Of a stretch of DNA of 44,129 nucleotides, positions 12,090-23,046 are shown piece after piece. The notes under the pieces were generated by a model that saw only the letters and a list, made by a program, of their open reading frames with translations, was not told where the DNA came from and did no database searches. A program made the translations under genes and the position numbers. The stretch covers positions 1-44,129 of the forward strand of contig LRSR01014039.1 in assembly GCA_001579985.1 (NCBI GenBank), in the 5' to 3' direction. Position 1 is the stretch's first letter, and every line of letters starts with the position of its first letter. Source of the DNA: Hypsibius dujardini. Lineage: Eukaryota; Tardigrada; Eutardigrada; Parachela; Hypsibiidae.

Positions 12090-13660
12090 TTAGAATCCAG
12101 TGCGGCCGAGCGCAGAGTCGGTCAGCGGGTCGGCGGTGATGATCTGCACCGCGACCAGGGCAGCGTCTATTTGCGTTTGCAGGCCGCGCAGCTGCTGAAT
12201 GTGCAGGAGCCGCAGAATCCGACAGGCATCCCACAGCTTCTTGTCTGCAACAGAAGAAAGAAACCGTTTCCTTGGTGCGGGAACAATAAATGAACGTTCA
12301 GCACAAAAGAAAGTAAGTTCGGCGCGCGGAGAGACCTCATCAGCATTTTTGCCCTCCCCCCCTCCAAAGGATGCAAAATCACAACCCTTGTGTGTTTGTC
12401 GTCAACTTTTAACTATTACTACGCACACAAACCGGTTTTGCCCGTTGGAAACGAACGCGCGCAGTGTGTAGGGAGACACGAGCGCGTCAGAAAAACGTTA
12501 TGCAACTTGTGCGGTAATTGTGAGTGTGTGTCTCCACACTGAGTAAACAAGTCGATCAAAGATGGCGAATTACGATATTCTTGATCTCTCGCGAGTAATT
12601 ATCAAAGCTCCGACTACGACGAAAAAGGATGCCGATGAAAAACGAACAGCAGCAATGTCCGACGCCCCTTGTTTGCTGAAGGTCTCTTCAAGGGCTAAAA
12701 AACCCTGCACTGCACCGACCTAGCAACCGGAAGCGGATGAAATTCAGTTCAGCACACGCAGTACAGACCCTTGAAATTCCGACCTAAATTTGAATTTCGC
12801 GACGGAAGCGCCGTCTGTGAGCCCGCACACGCGACACCTGCGCAGCACGCCGGAAGAGAAGGTTAACAGTGGGCGCTTTTGAGAAGATCACGCGTGCCAC
12901 GTGATGTCGGTCAAACCGATAAAAAACCATTGACAAATTGAATTTTTTTTCTCAGCTGAAAATTTTATCCCAGTCTCAACCGATCGAATTTCAAACTTTG
13001 GATATGAACCGGAAGCTTTTGAAAGTACCACCGCATGACGTAACAAAATAAACAGATTACCGAACAGCGTTAATCAATCAATCAACCGACAGTACACCTA
13101 CCTTGCTGATCGAATCCCAACGTGACCTCTTCCAGGCGCAATCCGTCGAGCTCCGCGCCATTCTCATCGATCATGCCGACAGCTCGACGTGCCTTCAACA
13201 CTTGCGCTACGGCCGTCAGCAGGTACGCCGCGTCGGGGTGCGTGGGCACATTCAACATGGCGGCCATTTTGCTGATACCATGATAAAACTCCCTGCTGCC
13301 CCAATCGATGTTCTCGAAGGGGCCCGCAGTCTTTTCACGCTTCGGTGGGATCATAGGCTGCTTCCGGTCGTCCGGTACGCAGAGTCGAATAGCCTCCCGC
13401 AGCAGCCAGTCCAGGCAGCAAGCCGAGGCGTCCTCGTGCAACGGGAACGGGCACCCGCAGTAATTCAAATATTCGCTGAAAACGTTCCTCCATTGGGGGT
13501 TTTTCTGATTCCGCAGGCCTTGCTGAAGATGTTTTGGCAGGGCGGTGCAGAAAATGCGATCCTCCAGCCAGATGACAAGATGGCGAAGAGAGTCGCGGTC
13601 GTCGATGTTGAAGATGCCTCCTTTTTCGTATCCCAATGCGCGGAGCTTGCGGGCAAACAT
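12090..13660 (-). CDS. RTRAF: RNA transcription, translation and transport factor RTRAF (C14orf166/hCLE/CGI-99)
   Basis: Small RNA-associated protein. In vertebrates it belongs to the tRNA-ligase complex with RTCB, DDX1 and FAM98, and also binds RNA polymerase II and transported RNPs. Two exons: 13102-13660 and 12090-12244, joined in phase 1, give 237 aa against 244 in human. The start reads MFARKLRALGYE, matching MFRRKLTALDYH of the human protein. Further anchors are VIWLEDR, CPFPLHED, LDWLLREAIRL, TLGFD and in exon 2 RILRLLHIQQLRGLQTQID followed by ADPLTDSALGRTGF at the end. The single intron is 857 bases. It is head-to-head with IFT57 and tail-to-tail with EPC. Confidence 0.95.
12562..12723 (+). 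other. Short ORF in the RTRAF intron, opposite strand (53 codons)
   Basis: ATG in a strong start context (CAAAGATGGCG) opens 53 codons beginning MANYDILDLSRVIIKAP and ending CTAPT, then TAG. It is rich in Lys, Ala and Thr and resembles no family I know. It may be chance, a first exon of an unseen transcript, or a small peptide. No splice partner was found. Confidence 0.15.
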
Positions 13661-14722
13661 TTTTTCCAGCCTCGTCGTCGGTACTCGAGGAATTTTGAAA
13701 AAGAAAAAAATTGAGTCGGGTTTCGAAAACTCACAATAGTTGTAGTGTGATACGCAGATTTTGAAATTATCGTTTTGTAGAGAAAGGAAGAGTCTAGAAA
13801 CGGAGAAAAGCGAAAACCGACGTCTCTGTTTTAATGCGAATGCGGTCCGATATTCGGGACGGTGTGGATTTTGGGGCGCGGACCGGTTTACGGACGTGAC
13901 TGCAAACGGAACCGTAAATTAGAGTTTTGTGACGTCATGTCTTCCGGTTGCACCCGCTGCTGGGTCCTGGTCCGATATGGTAGTCAACTGTAAGAGACCG
14001 ATTGCGTAAAAAAATGTCATAAAATCAAGCCATTTTACAGGTGCATTTTTTTGCATTGTCTTCGATCTCTAATTGTGCAGTTTTTGAATTGTTTTGATCG
14101 TGGTCTTTCTGTTTTAACGAAATCAGAACAAAGAACGCGGCTTGCGCGTGCATCCGGTTCGATTCCAAACGGGCTGCCTGAAGTCGAACCCAAGGCGCAA
14201 AATTTTAAAAATTTTCCTGAACTACTTGTAGTTTTATTAATTTTCCAAATTAACTTGATAAATTTTGAGGTGCATGTGCGTCATATTCGTGTGTAGATTG
14301 CTTTCACAAATCCACACGCAAATTCAGAAATATTACTACTTGTCGCGGCTCCCAAACACCGGACCTTGCCGCGAGCCGAGCCGAAACCTGTCCGCCTGAC
14401 TGACCGACCGACCGATCCCAAATCAATAACTTGTTTTCCTGGATCATCTGTCTGTTTACCTCTGACGTATCCGTTCTCCACCGCGATCACGACCCGGACT
14501 CCACCACTCAGAAAATTTAATGATTTTTTTGGCAGTGAGCGCGTAATCGGATTGATGTCACTGATCAAACGGCTTTCTGTTCAATAGTCACTTTTGGGAA
14601 TCCTCAAAAACGGACGTCCCGAAATTGAATCCTGGAAACTTTCTTCTCCTGCCGTGTCCGACCTCACACTCCGATTCCGGTGATGGATCTGTGATTTAAA
14701 AGTCCACTTCGGAACAGGTAGG
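13661..14722. promoter_or_regulatory. Divergent promoter region of RTRAF and IFT57
   Basis: A 1.06 kb spacer between two start codons pointing apart. It contains a perfect CRE palindrome TGACGTCA at 13930-13937 and immediately after it CTTCCGGTT, an ETS-type site, at about 13940-13948. This is the usual combination in bidirectional housekeeping promoters. No other gene seen. A GGTTCGATTCC sequence at about 14156 resembles a tRNA B box but lacks a matching fold. Promoter role is inferred from position. Confidence 0.5.
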
Positions 14723-16733
14723 ATGGCCGCGGTGAAAGCCAGCAGGCGAACTCCGGTCGCATCCGCGTCGGGGGAATTCTCAAAGAACTCAGCCAAGGAA
14801 ATGAGTGAGAGAAAGACCGTGTTGATGGAGGCCAATGGCACCCGCGAAACGGAGGAAGCGCTGCCGGAGGAAGTACTGCAGCCCGTTCCGACCGGGGACT
14901 TGCGTTTGGCACTGACACGCAAGAGTCCGAGCTTGCCGTTCCTCCAGGACGTCCGGATGGAGCGACTGGTGGACAAATTGATGTTGCTGAACTACGCGGT
15001 CGTGGTGCCGCGTGGCATTGGTAGCTCGGGACTGTCCAAGTAAGAACTCGTTTGCGATGAGTGCCGTATTTGCTGTTTCAGCAGAAATGAATGTCTTTGC
15101 TTTCAACAATTGTTATCAATATTAGCACCATTATCGTTTAAACACTGTGATCAATTGATTGATTGAGTATTTAGCCGCGATTGATACTGTAACGTTTTGC
15201 ATTCGATTGATTGATTGAGCATTTAGCCGCGATTGATACTGTTAAATTTGTATTCGCGTGTTCGTGAGCTGTTGCATGCCTCGTCTTTACCTTCTGCACC
15301 TGTATTTCTGGATTTTTTATATTTTAAAGCTGTTTTGCTGTCTGAGTTTGCCCTGCGATCGTTTAGTTTCTTAGTTGATTATTGATTGGCTTATGGCTTG
15401 TTGGGATTCGTTTATTTTGCAGGAATTTCTTCTTGGACGAGAGACCGGATCAGGCGGTCGGACGCTTTCATGTTTTTGCCAGCCTTGCCGTGTGGATGAT
15501 TGGAAAGCTAGGTGTCGATCTGAAAGAGCCCACCGAGCGGGACGATCCGAACATCACCGTTCAGAGCATTTCTGACGGATTGCGAACTTTGGTTAGTGTG
15601 AAGTGTGAATGTCTAAAACTCTCAGTTGTCTGATTAGCTTTTTAGGTTTGACACTAAATTTGTTTCTGATTGTAGGGAATGCAAACTGAAATCGTTCCTC
15701 ATCGCCTTAAGATTGCAAAAGGCCCCGACGTGATAGCCATTTTATACGAGCTTGCCTGTATGTGTCTGAAAAAGCAGACTGAAGTTTCTGCGCCGGATTT
15801 CAAAAGCAATAATGCGGTTGAGGAGATTACCGAAGAGGAGCCAGACAACGAAGTGGACGTGGAGTATGATCAGATTCCGTTATTCAACTGGGAGCAAGAA
15901 GTACGATCCGCTCAACACTGCTGGCTTCCTTGTTATTTGTCTGAATGAATGTCTTGGTTTTTTCCTATCGTCTGAATCACAGTTTGCCTTTTTTTCCTCT
16001 GCCTTTACTAGTCTTCCTGCCTGCCTGCCTGCCTGGCTGCCTGATTACCTGTTTGTCTGTCTGTCTAACTGTTATGCTTTTATTCTCCCCTTGTTTCTGG
16101 TTGTACGTACGTAAGACACTTGTACGTAAATTACCTACGAACCGGCTTCCTGTTTGTGTTCCATATCTTGAGTCTGTTCTTAACCGGTTGATATCGTATA
16201 CAGGAAGTCGCTGATGATCTTAATGACAATGACGAATCCATCGACCGGCTGCAGGCAAATTCCGATATCGCAGAGAAGCAGAGAGCAGCTGAGGAGTGGC
16301 GCTTGGAAGCCGATCGAATGGGTCCGTTGTTTGGTCGACAGGACGGTGTTTTGGGTGATCGAATGGTATGTTCAATTGCTGTCGAATTCTCTTTACGTTT
16401 ACTGCTCGCTCATCCGTCATCGAACTTGCTTCTTAGGGATGGAGTGAACGCGTCAAGAAATTGGACGCTTGTCGGAAGGAATTACAACAGAGTGTGGAAA
16501 TGGTCGGGGAGAAACTGGCGGGGATTAGTTCGGAGATTTCCCGATCGACCGAGAAAATTCACAACCGCGAGAAGTACATCAGTGTGAACCATCGAGATAA
16601 AGTAGAGGTAAGTGACATGCGTTAGTAGCGCTGTTGCGACCTGAAATGTGCGTCTCAGATAGTCAAACAGGTAACGGTAATTAGTGAGACGGACGAACGG
16701 ACAATAGGCAGGCAGGCAGACAGGCAGACAGGC

Positions 16734-16775
<42 letters not shown>

Positions 16776-17270
16776 GCAAACAGGCAGGCAGACAGGCAGG
16801 CAGACAGGCAGACAGACAGACTGGTAGATAGAAAGATAAACGAACATAGAAATTACAAGCCTATTTGATTGCAATCAATTTCTGTGTTCTGCTATCAGTC
16901 TCGGTTTTTGTGTTTTTAGCGGTTCCGTACGGCCAGTGGAAAATATCATGCCGCCAAGGCCCGGTACGAGGCCCACAACTCGGAAGTGGAGACGTACGCC
17001 CGAGCCCTTGCCGAGCTGACCGCAGAATTCGAAAAACTAAAACGTCGGGTGGAGGAGAAGGGAAGCAATATGGGCGAAAAGGCCACCATGACTGCGATGA
17101 AGTCTGCGATGAAACGCATGAAGGAAGAGATTGGAGTCTATAATATCAAATGTGCCATTGCGGAGATACGCCTACAGGAGCTGACGGAGGCCATGCAAAA
17201 CGCCGACGTGGCGGAGAAGTTTAGTGATAACATGGACACTGTTGGTGTCTTGCCGGCCGTGCGACAATAA
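14723..17270 (+). CDS. IFT57: Intraflagellar transport protein 57 (IFT57/HIPPI)
   Basis: Subunit of the IFT-B complex that moves cargo along the ciliary axoneme. Six exons: 14723-15039, 15423-15591, 15676-15900, 16204-16365, 16437-16607, 16920-17270, giving 464 aa against 429 in human. After a divergent N-terminal stretch of about 75 residues, the conserved N-terminal domain has RLVDKLMLLNYAVVV, then NFFLDERPDQAVGRFHVFASLAVWMIGKLG and DDPNITVQSI, matching LVEKLKLLRYEEEF, FYMFCTLAAWLINKAG and DDPNATISNI of human IFT57. An acidic linker (EEITEEEPDNEVDVEYD) precedes AEEWRLEADRMGP. The C-terminal half is coiled coil with KIHNREKYISV and VEEKGSNM, as in KISSREKYINN and MEEKGSSM. The gene implies ciliated cells. 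It is head-to-head with RTRAF, and only 300 bases separate its stop from that of VPS26C. Confidence 0.95.
16700..16825. repeat. ACAG/AGGC tetranucleotide repeat in IFT57 intron 5
   Basis: Interleaved AGGC and AGAC units, with a pure ACAG run near 16735-16770. The minus strand has a long open frame over it which is only repeat translation. An older TGCC/CTGT tract lies at 16015-16065 in intron 3. Confidence 0.85.
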
Positions 17271-17570
17271 TTTTGAATATATTCGGTTGTTTAGATCAAA
17301 ATCCATTCCGATGGTGTTTTTTTCTCTGGTGTGATCTCTCACTTTGCGGATCTCAAAGTCGCCACTCTCTTTTGATGTGATGAGTGTCTCGGTTCTTAAT
17401 ATACTGCTACCACTGCCGTAAAACCATTAAGAAAGTTATATGAAATGAAGGAATGAAAAAGTAATTTTGTGAGCTTTAACGGATAAAGTAGATAAAAGAG
17501 TCAAGAAAAATCAGCAAATCACAGACCGGAGGAGGCTAAAACGTGTAGTTAATATATCCATGCACGTGGC

Positions 17571-17752
17571 TCATTTCGGACGAACCAGCTGGATATCGAA
17601 CGTTTCCATAACCAGATGATCATCTTCGAAGATGACAATTAAATTCAGCTCAAACCCTGTTGAACCATAACAAAATGCAGTTCCGTGCAACATTCAGTGT
17701 TTGCCGGTCTACTTGTCTGTCCATCCGTCTGCGTGTTCTTTCTATCTGTCTA

Positions 17753-17791
<39 letters not shown>

Positions 17792-20285
17792 GAATTGCCG
17801 ATTTGATTCTATGAACTGATAAACATCCAATGTTCCTTTTAATCGATGGTTTAATTTAATCTTACCAATTTTAAAACTGTTCGTGGTCAGTGTGGGGCAG
17901 GTGAACAGACGAGGGAACACCATATGGATAGGGATGGGAAAGTTTCGACAGACATCACCCTCGCCAATCTGAATGTTCTGAATCTCGGTGGCTTCCTTGG
18001 CGAACCCCTCACCGGCACCGCAGGTCTCCACCCGGCACAGCTGCAGCTCAATCGACTTTATAGTGATATCGCAACGTTCGACGGTCAGCTAAAGAATACA
18101 CGTAAGAGTAAGGCGCATCGTCTGGCAAACGGAAACAAAAACAGGCAGAAGACAGACAAACAGACAGATAGATAGACAGACAGACGAACAGACAGACAGG
18201 GACATAGACAGACAGGGAGATAAACAGGCAAAGAGACAGACAGATATTATCTTGAATCCACTAACTTCACCGGTCATTGGCTTGGTTATTACGAATGCTG
18301 TGCTGTCCAGTTGCCCCTTGATGCAGAACTTTGGCAATCTTCCTGTCTGAAAGACAGCAATACTATAGTACTTTATGTCGGTTGTTGTAACCTTCGAAAG
18401 TGAACGAGCAAATAAACTCACCTCCGCGACATTACGCAGCGATTCTGGCGTGATATTAAAGACTTTAGGCTTGTCGTTCGATCCATCATAAGACTCCTGG
18501 AGAGTCAGAAACGCGTTATTCAAAGAAAGCAGATTAAAACGACGCAAAAACTCTCAGCGAAGCACACTGACCGGAACTTCCACGACAAACTCGATGCCTT
18601 TAAGGAGGTCACGATTCAACACCGACCTCTTCATCTCCACTTTGATCATGTACTGCAATATCAGATACAGTTCACACTACGCTTAAGCCGGCAATGACCG
18701 TAAGTCGTAACTGACAGCGTCTATTTGATTGATAGATTAGCAGAAAACATGCGTTTATACTACAATCAATCAATCAATCAGTGAATGCTGGCGCCGTTTG
18801 ACTAACTGCAAACGCTCCTTTCTGCGGGTTTCACCGACGCATATCGATCTAGAATAATTAATTGCTCACTCATTTCAAACAAAGTCATACCTGAATGGTG
18901 ATATAGACGCCGTGGTAAGTCTCGTACAGCACCTTCCCATTCAACGGTTGCAGCTTAACCTCGAAGGGAATTTCCGTTGTTCCGGCCGGGAAACGCCCGG
19001 GCTTGACCATCTCAAAACTGGCAAGGGCAATTTGAACTGGCTAGAAGAGAAAAATTAGAAATTTTAACCGGCGACATTTATGCTTTATGAAGTGTTTCAA
19101 TTGTACACAAGTAGCAAAAGCCTTGCCCTAACCGAGTCAAGCCATTACGCTCGTTCAACGCATTTTACACAGCCCCCAAGTTAAAGTGCTTAACTCGGTT
19201 AGCGCAAGGTTTTTGCCACGTGTGTAGGTAATCTGTAATATTAATTAAATTAATTAAATTGTCGAAATTTCAGCCTTTCGCGCTTAATGAAGTATCTGTC
19301 ATTTTATTTAAAATAAAAATTGTCGAATATACGTTTTTTTCTTAATTATGAATTTGCAAAATGTACTTTTAAATAGGAAGATTTCTCATACAAAATATTT
19401 TTACACGCCCAAAACATGGCTTTCTATTAATTAAATAAGTATTTTAATTAAATAACATAATTTTACCTTCAGATTTAAAATTATTTTACTTTCTTATTTA
19501 AATATATAAACACGTGATTTAAATGGCAATATTTTCACGAACTTTCAGCGAACTTGAGAAGGTGTCCAGAAGGATGTTTTTGTTGTCTAACTGCAGAGAA
19601 ATGGTTCCCTCCAGGGATAATCCGATGCCATCGTGCTTGCAATCCGAGGGAGTGTTGACAGAAATCGTGCCTGAGACGAGTTCCTGTATGGTTGGAATTA
19701 AAGGAAGGGAAATCATGGAATCCGGTGACATTGAACACTCAATCACTCGATCAATCAATCAATCAATCACTCCATCAACCAATCGATCAATCAATCAATC
19801 AATCACTCCATCAACCAATCGATCAATCACTCGATCAATCACTCGATCAATCAATCCATCAATCAATCAATCAATCCTAACAGCAAGCTTAGCGACACAA
19901 TCAACAATCAACACAGCACGCATTCGATCAACTAGCCCAATGTTTTTCAAATTTCTGTGAATGCAATTAAAAATCATCATGCAGCAATTTAAAGAGTATT
20001 CATTGAGCAATGTATGCTGTTTGCACACTCCTGAGGCTGAATTATTCTTTCGTGAATGAGATTTCCCATTTTACACATTTAAACGCTAAACTCAAAACTT
20101 AGAGGATCAATCAATCAATCGACATGGTCTCTTCAAGAAACACACACCCATTGAATAAAAGACTAATCAAACGATCAATTAACAGAGCGTGCGAGAATTG
20201 CTCTCAAAATACCTTCACGTCGGCTTACCCCTTGCCGATACGTTTTATTCGGCTTCGAAAGTCGCACATCCAAGGAGAAGCTCAT
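17571..20285 (-). CDS. VPS26C: VPS26C (DSCR3), Commander/retriever arrestin-like subunit
   Basis: Subunit of the retriever complex (VPS35L, VPS26C, VPS29), which recycles membrane proteins from endosomes. Eight exons: 20229-20285, 19543-19683, 18891-19040, 18572-18652, 18422-18496, 18266-18346, 17866-18088, 17571-17656. They give 297 aa, the same length as human VPS26C. Anchors: MSFSLDVRLSKPNKTYRQG then ELVSGTISV, DGIGLSLEGTISLQL, FEMVKPGRFPAGTTEIPFE, VLYETYHGVYITIQ, KVEMKRSV, LPKFCIKGQL, ITKPMTGE and RVETCGAGEGFAKEATEIQN, followed by IQIGEGDVCR and HMVFPRLFTCPTL. These match the human protein almost motif for motif. The start is fixed by alignment of the 19-residue first exon. Introns carry CAAT repeats, an A+T-rich tract and a MITE copy. 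It is head-to-head with PIR at 456 bases. Confidence 0.95.
17746..17792. repeat. TCTG tetranucleotide repeat in VPS26C last intron
   Basis: About twelve perfect TCTG units between the last two exons of VPS26C. Confidence 0.9.
18140..18245. repeat. ACAG tetranucleotide repeat in VPS26C intron 6
   Basis: Degenerate ACAG/AGAC/ATAG run between exon 6 (18266-18346) and exon 7 (17866-18088). It is close to the exon 6 donor. Confidence 0.85.
19106..19224. mobile_element. TA-flanked inverted-repeat element (MITE type 1), copy 2
   Basis: A 119-base element in VPS26C intron 2, flanked by TA at 19104-19105 and 19225-19226. The right arm reads as the near-perfect reverse complement of the left end of copy 1 at 4659 (CTTAACTCGGTTAGCGCAAGG then TTTTTGCCACGTGTG). 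The left arm has several substitutions, so this copy is older or more decayed. Like copy 1 it lies beside an A+T-rich TTTAAAT tract (19230-19520). Confidence 0.8.
19230..19520. repeat. A+T-rich TTTAAAT/TTAATTAA tract in VPS26C intron 2
   Basis: Very A+T-rich sequence made of overlapping TTTAAAT and TTAATTAA motifs. It is similar in character to 4200-4540 and 20815-20890. No coding content. Confidence 0.6.
19737..19880. repeat. CAAT repeat with a 40-base higher-order unit in VPS26C intron 1
   Basis: Built from ATCA/CAAT units. On top of them a unit containing CACTCCATCAACCAATCGAT is repeated, so the tract is a minisatellite made from a microsatellite. The plus strand is open in several frames (Ser-Ile-Asn-Gln style repeats), which explains long ORFs here. 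Confidence 0.85.
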
Positions 20286-20741
20286 TGCAAATTCGTCGGG
20301 TGTAAGGCACCACAGACTCGGAAAAGAATGAAGACAAACGGAGGGAATGCAGCAGACGCGTTAACCCTGCAAAATGCAGCTGAACCCCTCGAACATCCCC
20401 CCCTAACGGGCGGAAGAGGCGGGGTTGTTTATCAGCTGATTCAGCAGAATTAGAAACCAATCAATCGATAACCGCCTCGGGCAAAGCGCCAGCACAATTT
20501 CAATAGTGATTTCTCATTCCGTGTCCCACGCTTTTTGCGCTAGTGATTTCTCCGAATAAACTATTCAAAGCGTGAGGAGGCATTTTTCTGTTTTCACAAT
20601 TTTCTCATATATATGCTGCGCTTTTTCGCAGTCTTCCTCATCACTGCTTTTATTTCGTGGATGCTTTTTCGAGTGAAGTTTTCTCCCACTCTGTTTCTTT
20701 CTCATTTTTCCACTTCTTCTCGCACTGTACCGGCAATAATA
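20286..20741. promoter_or_regulatory. Bidirectional promoter of VPS26C and PIR with MARE-like site
   Basis: Only 456 bases separate the two opposing start codons. The segment holds a GC-box-like GGGCGG and GGCGGGG (20408-20424) and at 20434-20446 AGCTGATTCAGCA, one base off the palindromic MAF recognition element TGCTGANTCAGCA. In mammals PIR is an NRF2 target, so a MAF/NRF-type site here is suggestive. Role inferred, not shown. Confidence 0.5.
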
Positions 20742-23046
20742 ATGGCCAGCCCACGGACTGTCAACAAAACGATTTATTCCGTGGAGCAACCGGAAGGAAA
20801 AGGTATCAACATTTTTAAATAGAAATTAATTTTAATTTTAAGTTTAAATTAATTCAATTTAATTTAATTCAATTCCAGTTAATTTAATTTGATCAACAGT
20901 TTTTTATCCTATCTTTTTGTCGGTTATTTTAAGCACTCTTTCTGCGGATGGTCATTGTCAATTTTTCTCTGTATAGGCGCGCGGGTGCGACGATCCATCG
21001 GCGGAAGACAGGTGAGTCAATCAACAAATTTACCGCTGTTAGGTGTGTGGTGCCGTCGACTCGTTGATTAGTTGATTGACGGTTTGACCAGTGAATTATG
21101 CCGCCGCTTGTCTGTTTGATTGTTTGATTTATGAAGATCTACAAATTTCCGACACAACCTAGCTAGAACCTGGAACTCCACAACAATTGGGGCTTCAGCT
21201 AATGCGAGAGCAATAGAAGCTAGAATAAGACACGGAAAGAACAGTACAAGCAACAGAAAAGAGTGAGCTAAGTTTGATAAAAATGGTTAACGGCTCAATC
21301 AAGCAATCAATCATTGATGGAGGTTTTCACTCTGAATAAATTTTATTGACGCTTTCTTGCTTGCAGTTGGCAACCTTGGATCCTTTTCTTCTGCTGGATC
21401 ATTTTAAAGTCAAACCGCCAGCCGGATTTCCCGATCATCCTCACCGTGGTTTTGAGACGGTTCGCAGAATTGTGGTGGCATTGTCTGGGAAGGTGGAGCC
21501 ACCTACCGAATTTTTTATATTTTTTCATATTTTTTCTTCCTCTCAGGTTACCTATATGTTGGATGGCTCCTTCACTCACGAGGATTTCAAGCGCCACAAG
21601 GGAACCATTCACGCCGGGGACTTGCAGGTTAGTCTTTTTTGTACTAAGAAACATCAGCGTTTAATTGCGTTGTGGGGAGTGTGAGTTGTTTTGAAGGCGG
21701 GAGACCGTGTTGACACTTGAGTTTGGATTGCAGTGGATGACTGCTGGTCGTGGAGTGCTCCACTGTGAGATGCCCGGGCCGGAGGGCGGCGAGGGACTGC
21801 AGCTGTGGGTAAATCTGGCTAAAAAGAATAAAATGGTGGACGCTGCCTATCAGGAATTGTTGAAAAAGGACATTCCGGTGGTGAAGAAGGATGGAGGTAT
21901 GCGGTGTGGTGGTAGAGTCTGCCAGACAGACGGTCAGGTAGTCAGATAGGCTGGCAAAAAGACAGATTCTGACAGGCACACTATCAGATAGGCGGACAGA
22001 CAGACAGATAGCCAACCTGAGAGACAACCTTAGAGACAACCTGAGAGAGAGGCAGACAAACAGACCTGACTGACTGACAGACATTCAGGCAAACATTCAG
22101 GCGGACATACAGATTAATCTATCGACTGATAAGCAGGCAGGAAGACACATGATGCGACAATTAGATAGAGAGGCAAACAATCAGACAGACAAACAGCGAA
22201 ACAGGGAGATATATACAGAAATTACCAATGTGGCAATGGCAAGTTAACGATATTATTTTGTTTCAGTGACTGCTGTTGTCATTGCGGGAGAATGTCTGGG
22301 AGTTCATGTACGTTCACGTAAATAAGATTTTGTAATTGTTGTTTCTCTGTTGATCATACAAATTGTTTATTATTGTAATTAAAAAATAGGCGGCGGTGAG
22401 AACCCTAACACCCACGCTCTATTTGGACATCACTTTGGACCCCGGAAGTCACTTAACGCAACCGGTCCCGCCTGGGTGGAATGTCTTCGGCTACGTCTGG
22501 AGCGGGAAAGCAATGTTTGGTACGGAAACATTTTGCAACAACAGAATGCAGTTTACCGTTGTTATGTGGCCAGAGGCCATTCTGGCTTCTTTTAACCCGA
22601 TTTAAGGAAGAGATTCTTGGTTTAGGTCCACTGGAGAAACAGACCGAAGGTCCGGAGCACAACACAGTGACCTTCGATAAGGAAGGCGACAGCGTTCGCA
22701 TGGAGAACATCTCCGGGAGTCCGGCCCGCATCATCCTGATTGGAGGGCAGCCGCTAAATGAACCGATCGCTCGGCATGGTATGTATCGAGAACCGGGAAG
22801 ACTTCTCGATCGTGCCCTACAGCCATTGTTTCCTTGCAGGGCCCTTCGTGATGAACACTCAGGAGGAAATCAATCAGGCATTTCACGGCAAGTACCATCG
22901 CTTTCACCATGGAGTTACCGATCCGAATATTGAAGTGCGGTCTGTTTTTGTTTGGTAAAGATTACTCGGAGGGTGTGAATGGATTCGAACACGCGGGAGA
23001 GTGGAAGTCCGACCACGTCAGGAAATTGGAGAAGTTCGATGATTAA
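20742..23046 (+). CDS. PIR: Pirin (PIR), iron-binding cupin nuclear protein
   Basis: Cupin-fold Fe protein; in animals a redox-sensing nuclear cofactor of NF-kB, with quercetinase activity in vitro. Ten exons: 20742-20802, 20977-21011, 21367-21459, 21547-21627, 21734-21896, 22267-22307, 22390-22519, 22626-22778, 22840-22887, 22961-23046, giving 296 aa against 290 in human. Metal ligands are present: two His in FPDHPHRGFET and His and Glu in GRGVLHCEMP. Other anchors are GARVRRSIGG, LDPFLLLDHF, GLQLWVNLAKK, RTLTPTLYLDITLDPG, HGPFVMNTQEEINQAF and the end NGFEHAGEWKS. The start is the ATG before SPRTVNKTIYSVEQ. An upstream in-frame ATG at 20613 would add a hydrophobic stretch absent from the family and is not favoured. 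The last intron uses a GC donor. PIR is head-to-head with VPS26C. Confidence 0.94.
21905..22200. repeat. Degenerate ACAG/GACA repeat in PIR intron 5
   Basis: Fills most of the intron 21897-22266 with diverged GACA, AGGC and GAGA units. No coding content. Confidence 0.8.
22888..22960 (+). other. PIR: GC-AG intron in PIR
   Basis: The only join that keeps QAFH followed by DYSEGVNGFEHAG in frame ends exon 9 after CACG and starts the intron with GCAAGT. The acceptor is GTAAAG before ATTACTCGG. GC-AG introns are a known minor class with otherwise strong donor consensus, as here. The intron is 73 bases. A GT two codons later gives the wrong phase. Confidence 0.75.

Noticed and set aside
14100-14190. 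tRNA-like B box GGTTCGATTCC near 14156
   Set aside because: No A box at the right distance and no cloverleaf could be drawn.
19692-19960. Ser/Ile/Asn/Gln repeat ORFs
   Set aside because: Translation of the CAAT minisatellite in VPS26C intron 1.
20613-20741. N-terminal extension of PIR with a hydrophobic stretch
   Set aside because: Pirin family proteins lack a signal or membrane anchor; the downstream ATG at 20742 fits family length and the region is the bidirectional promoter.
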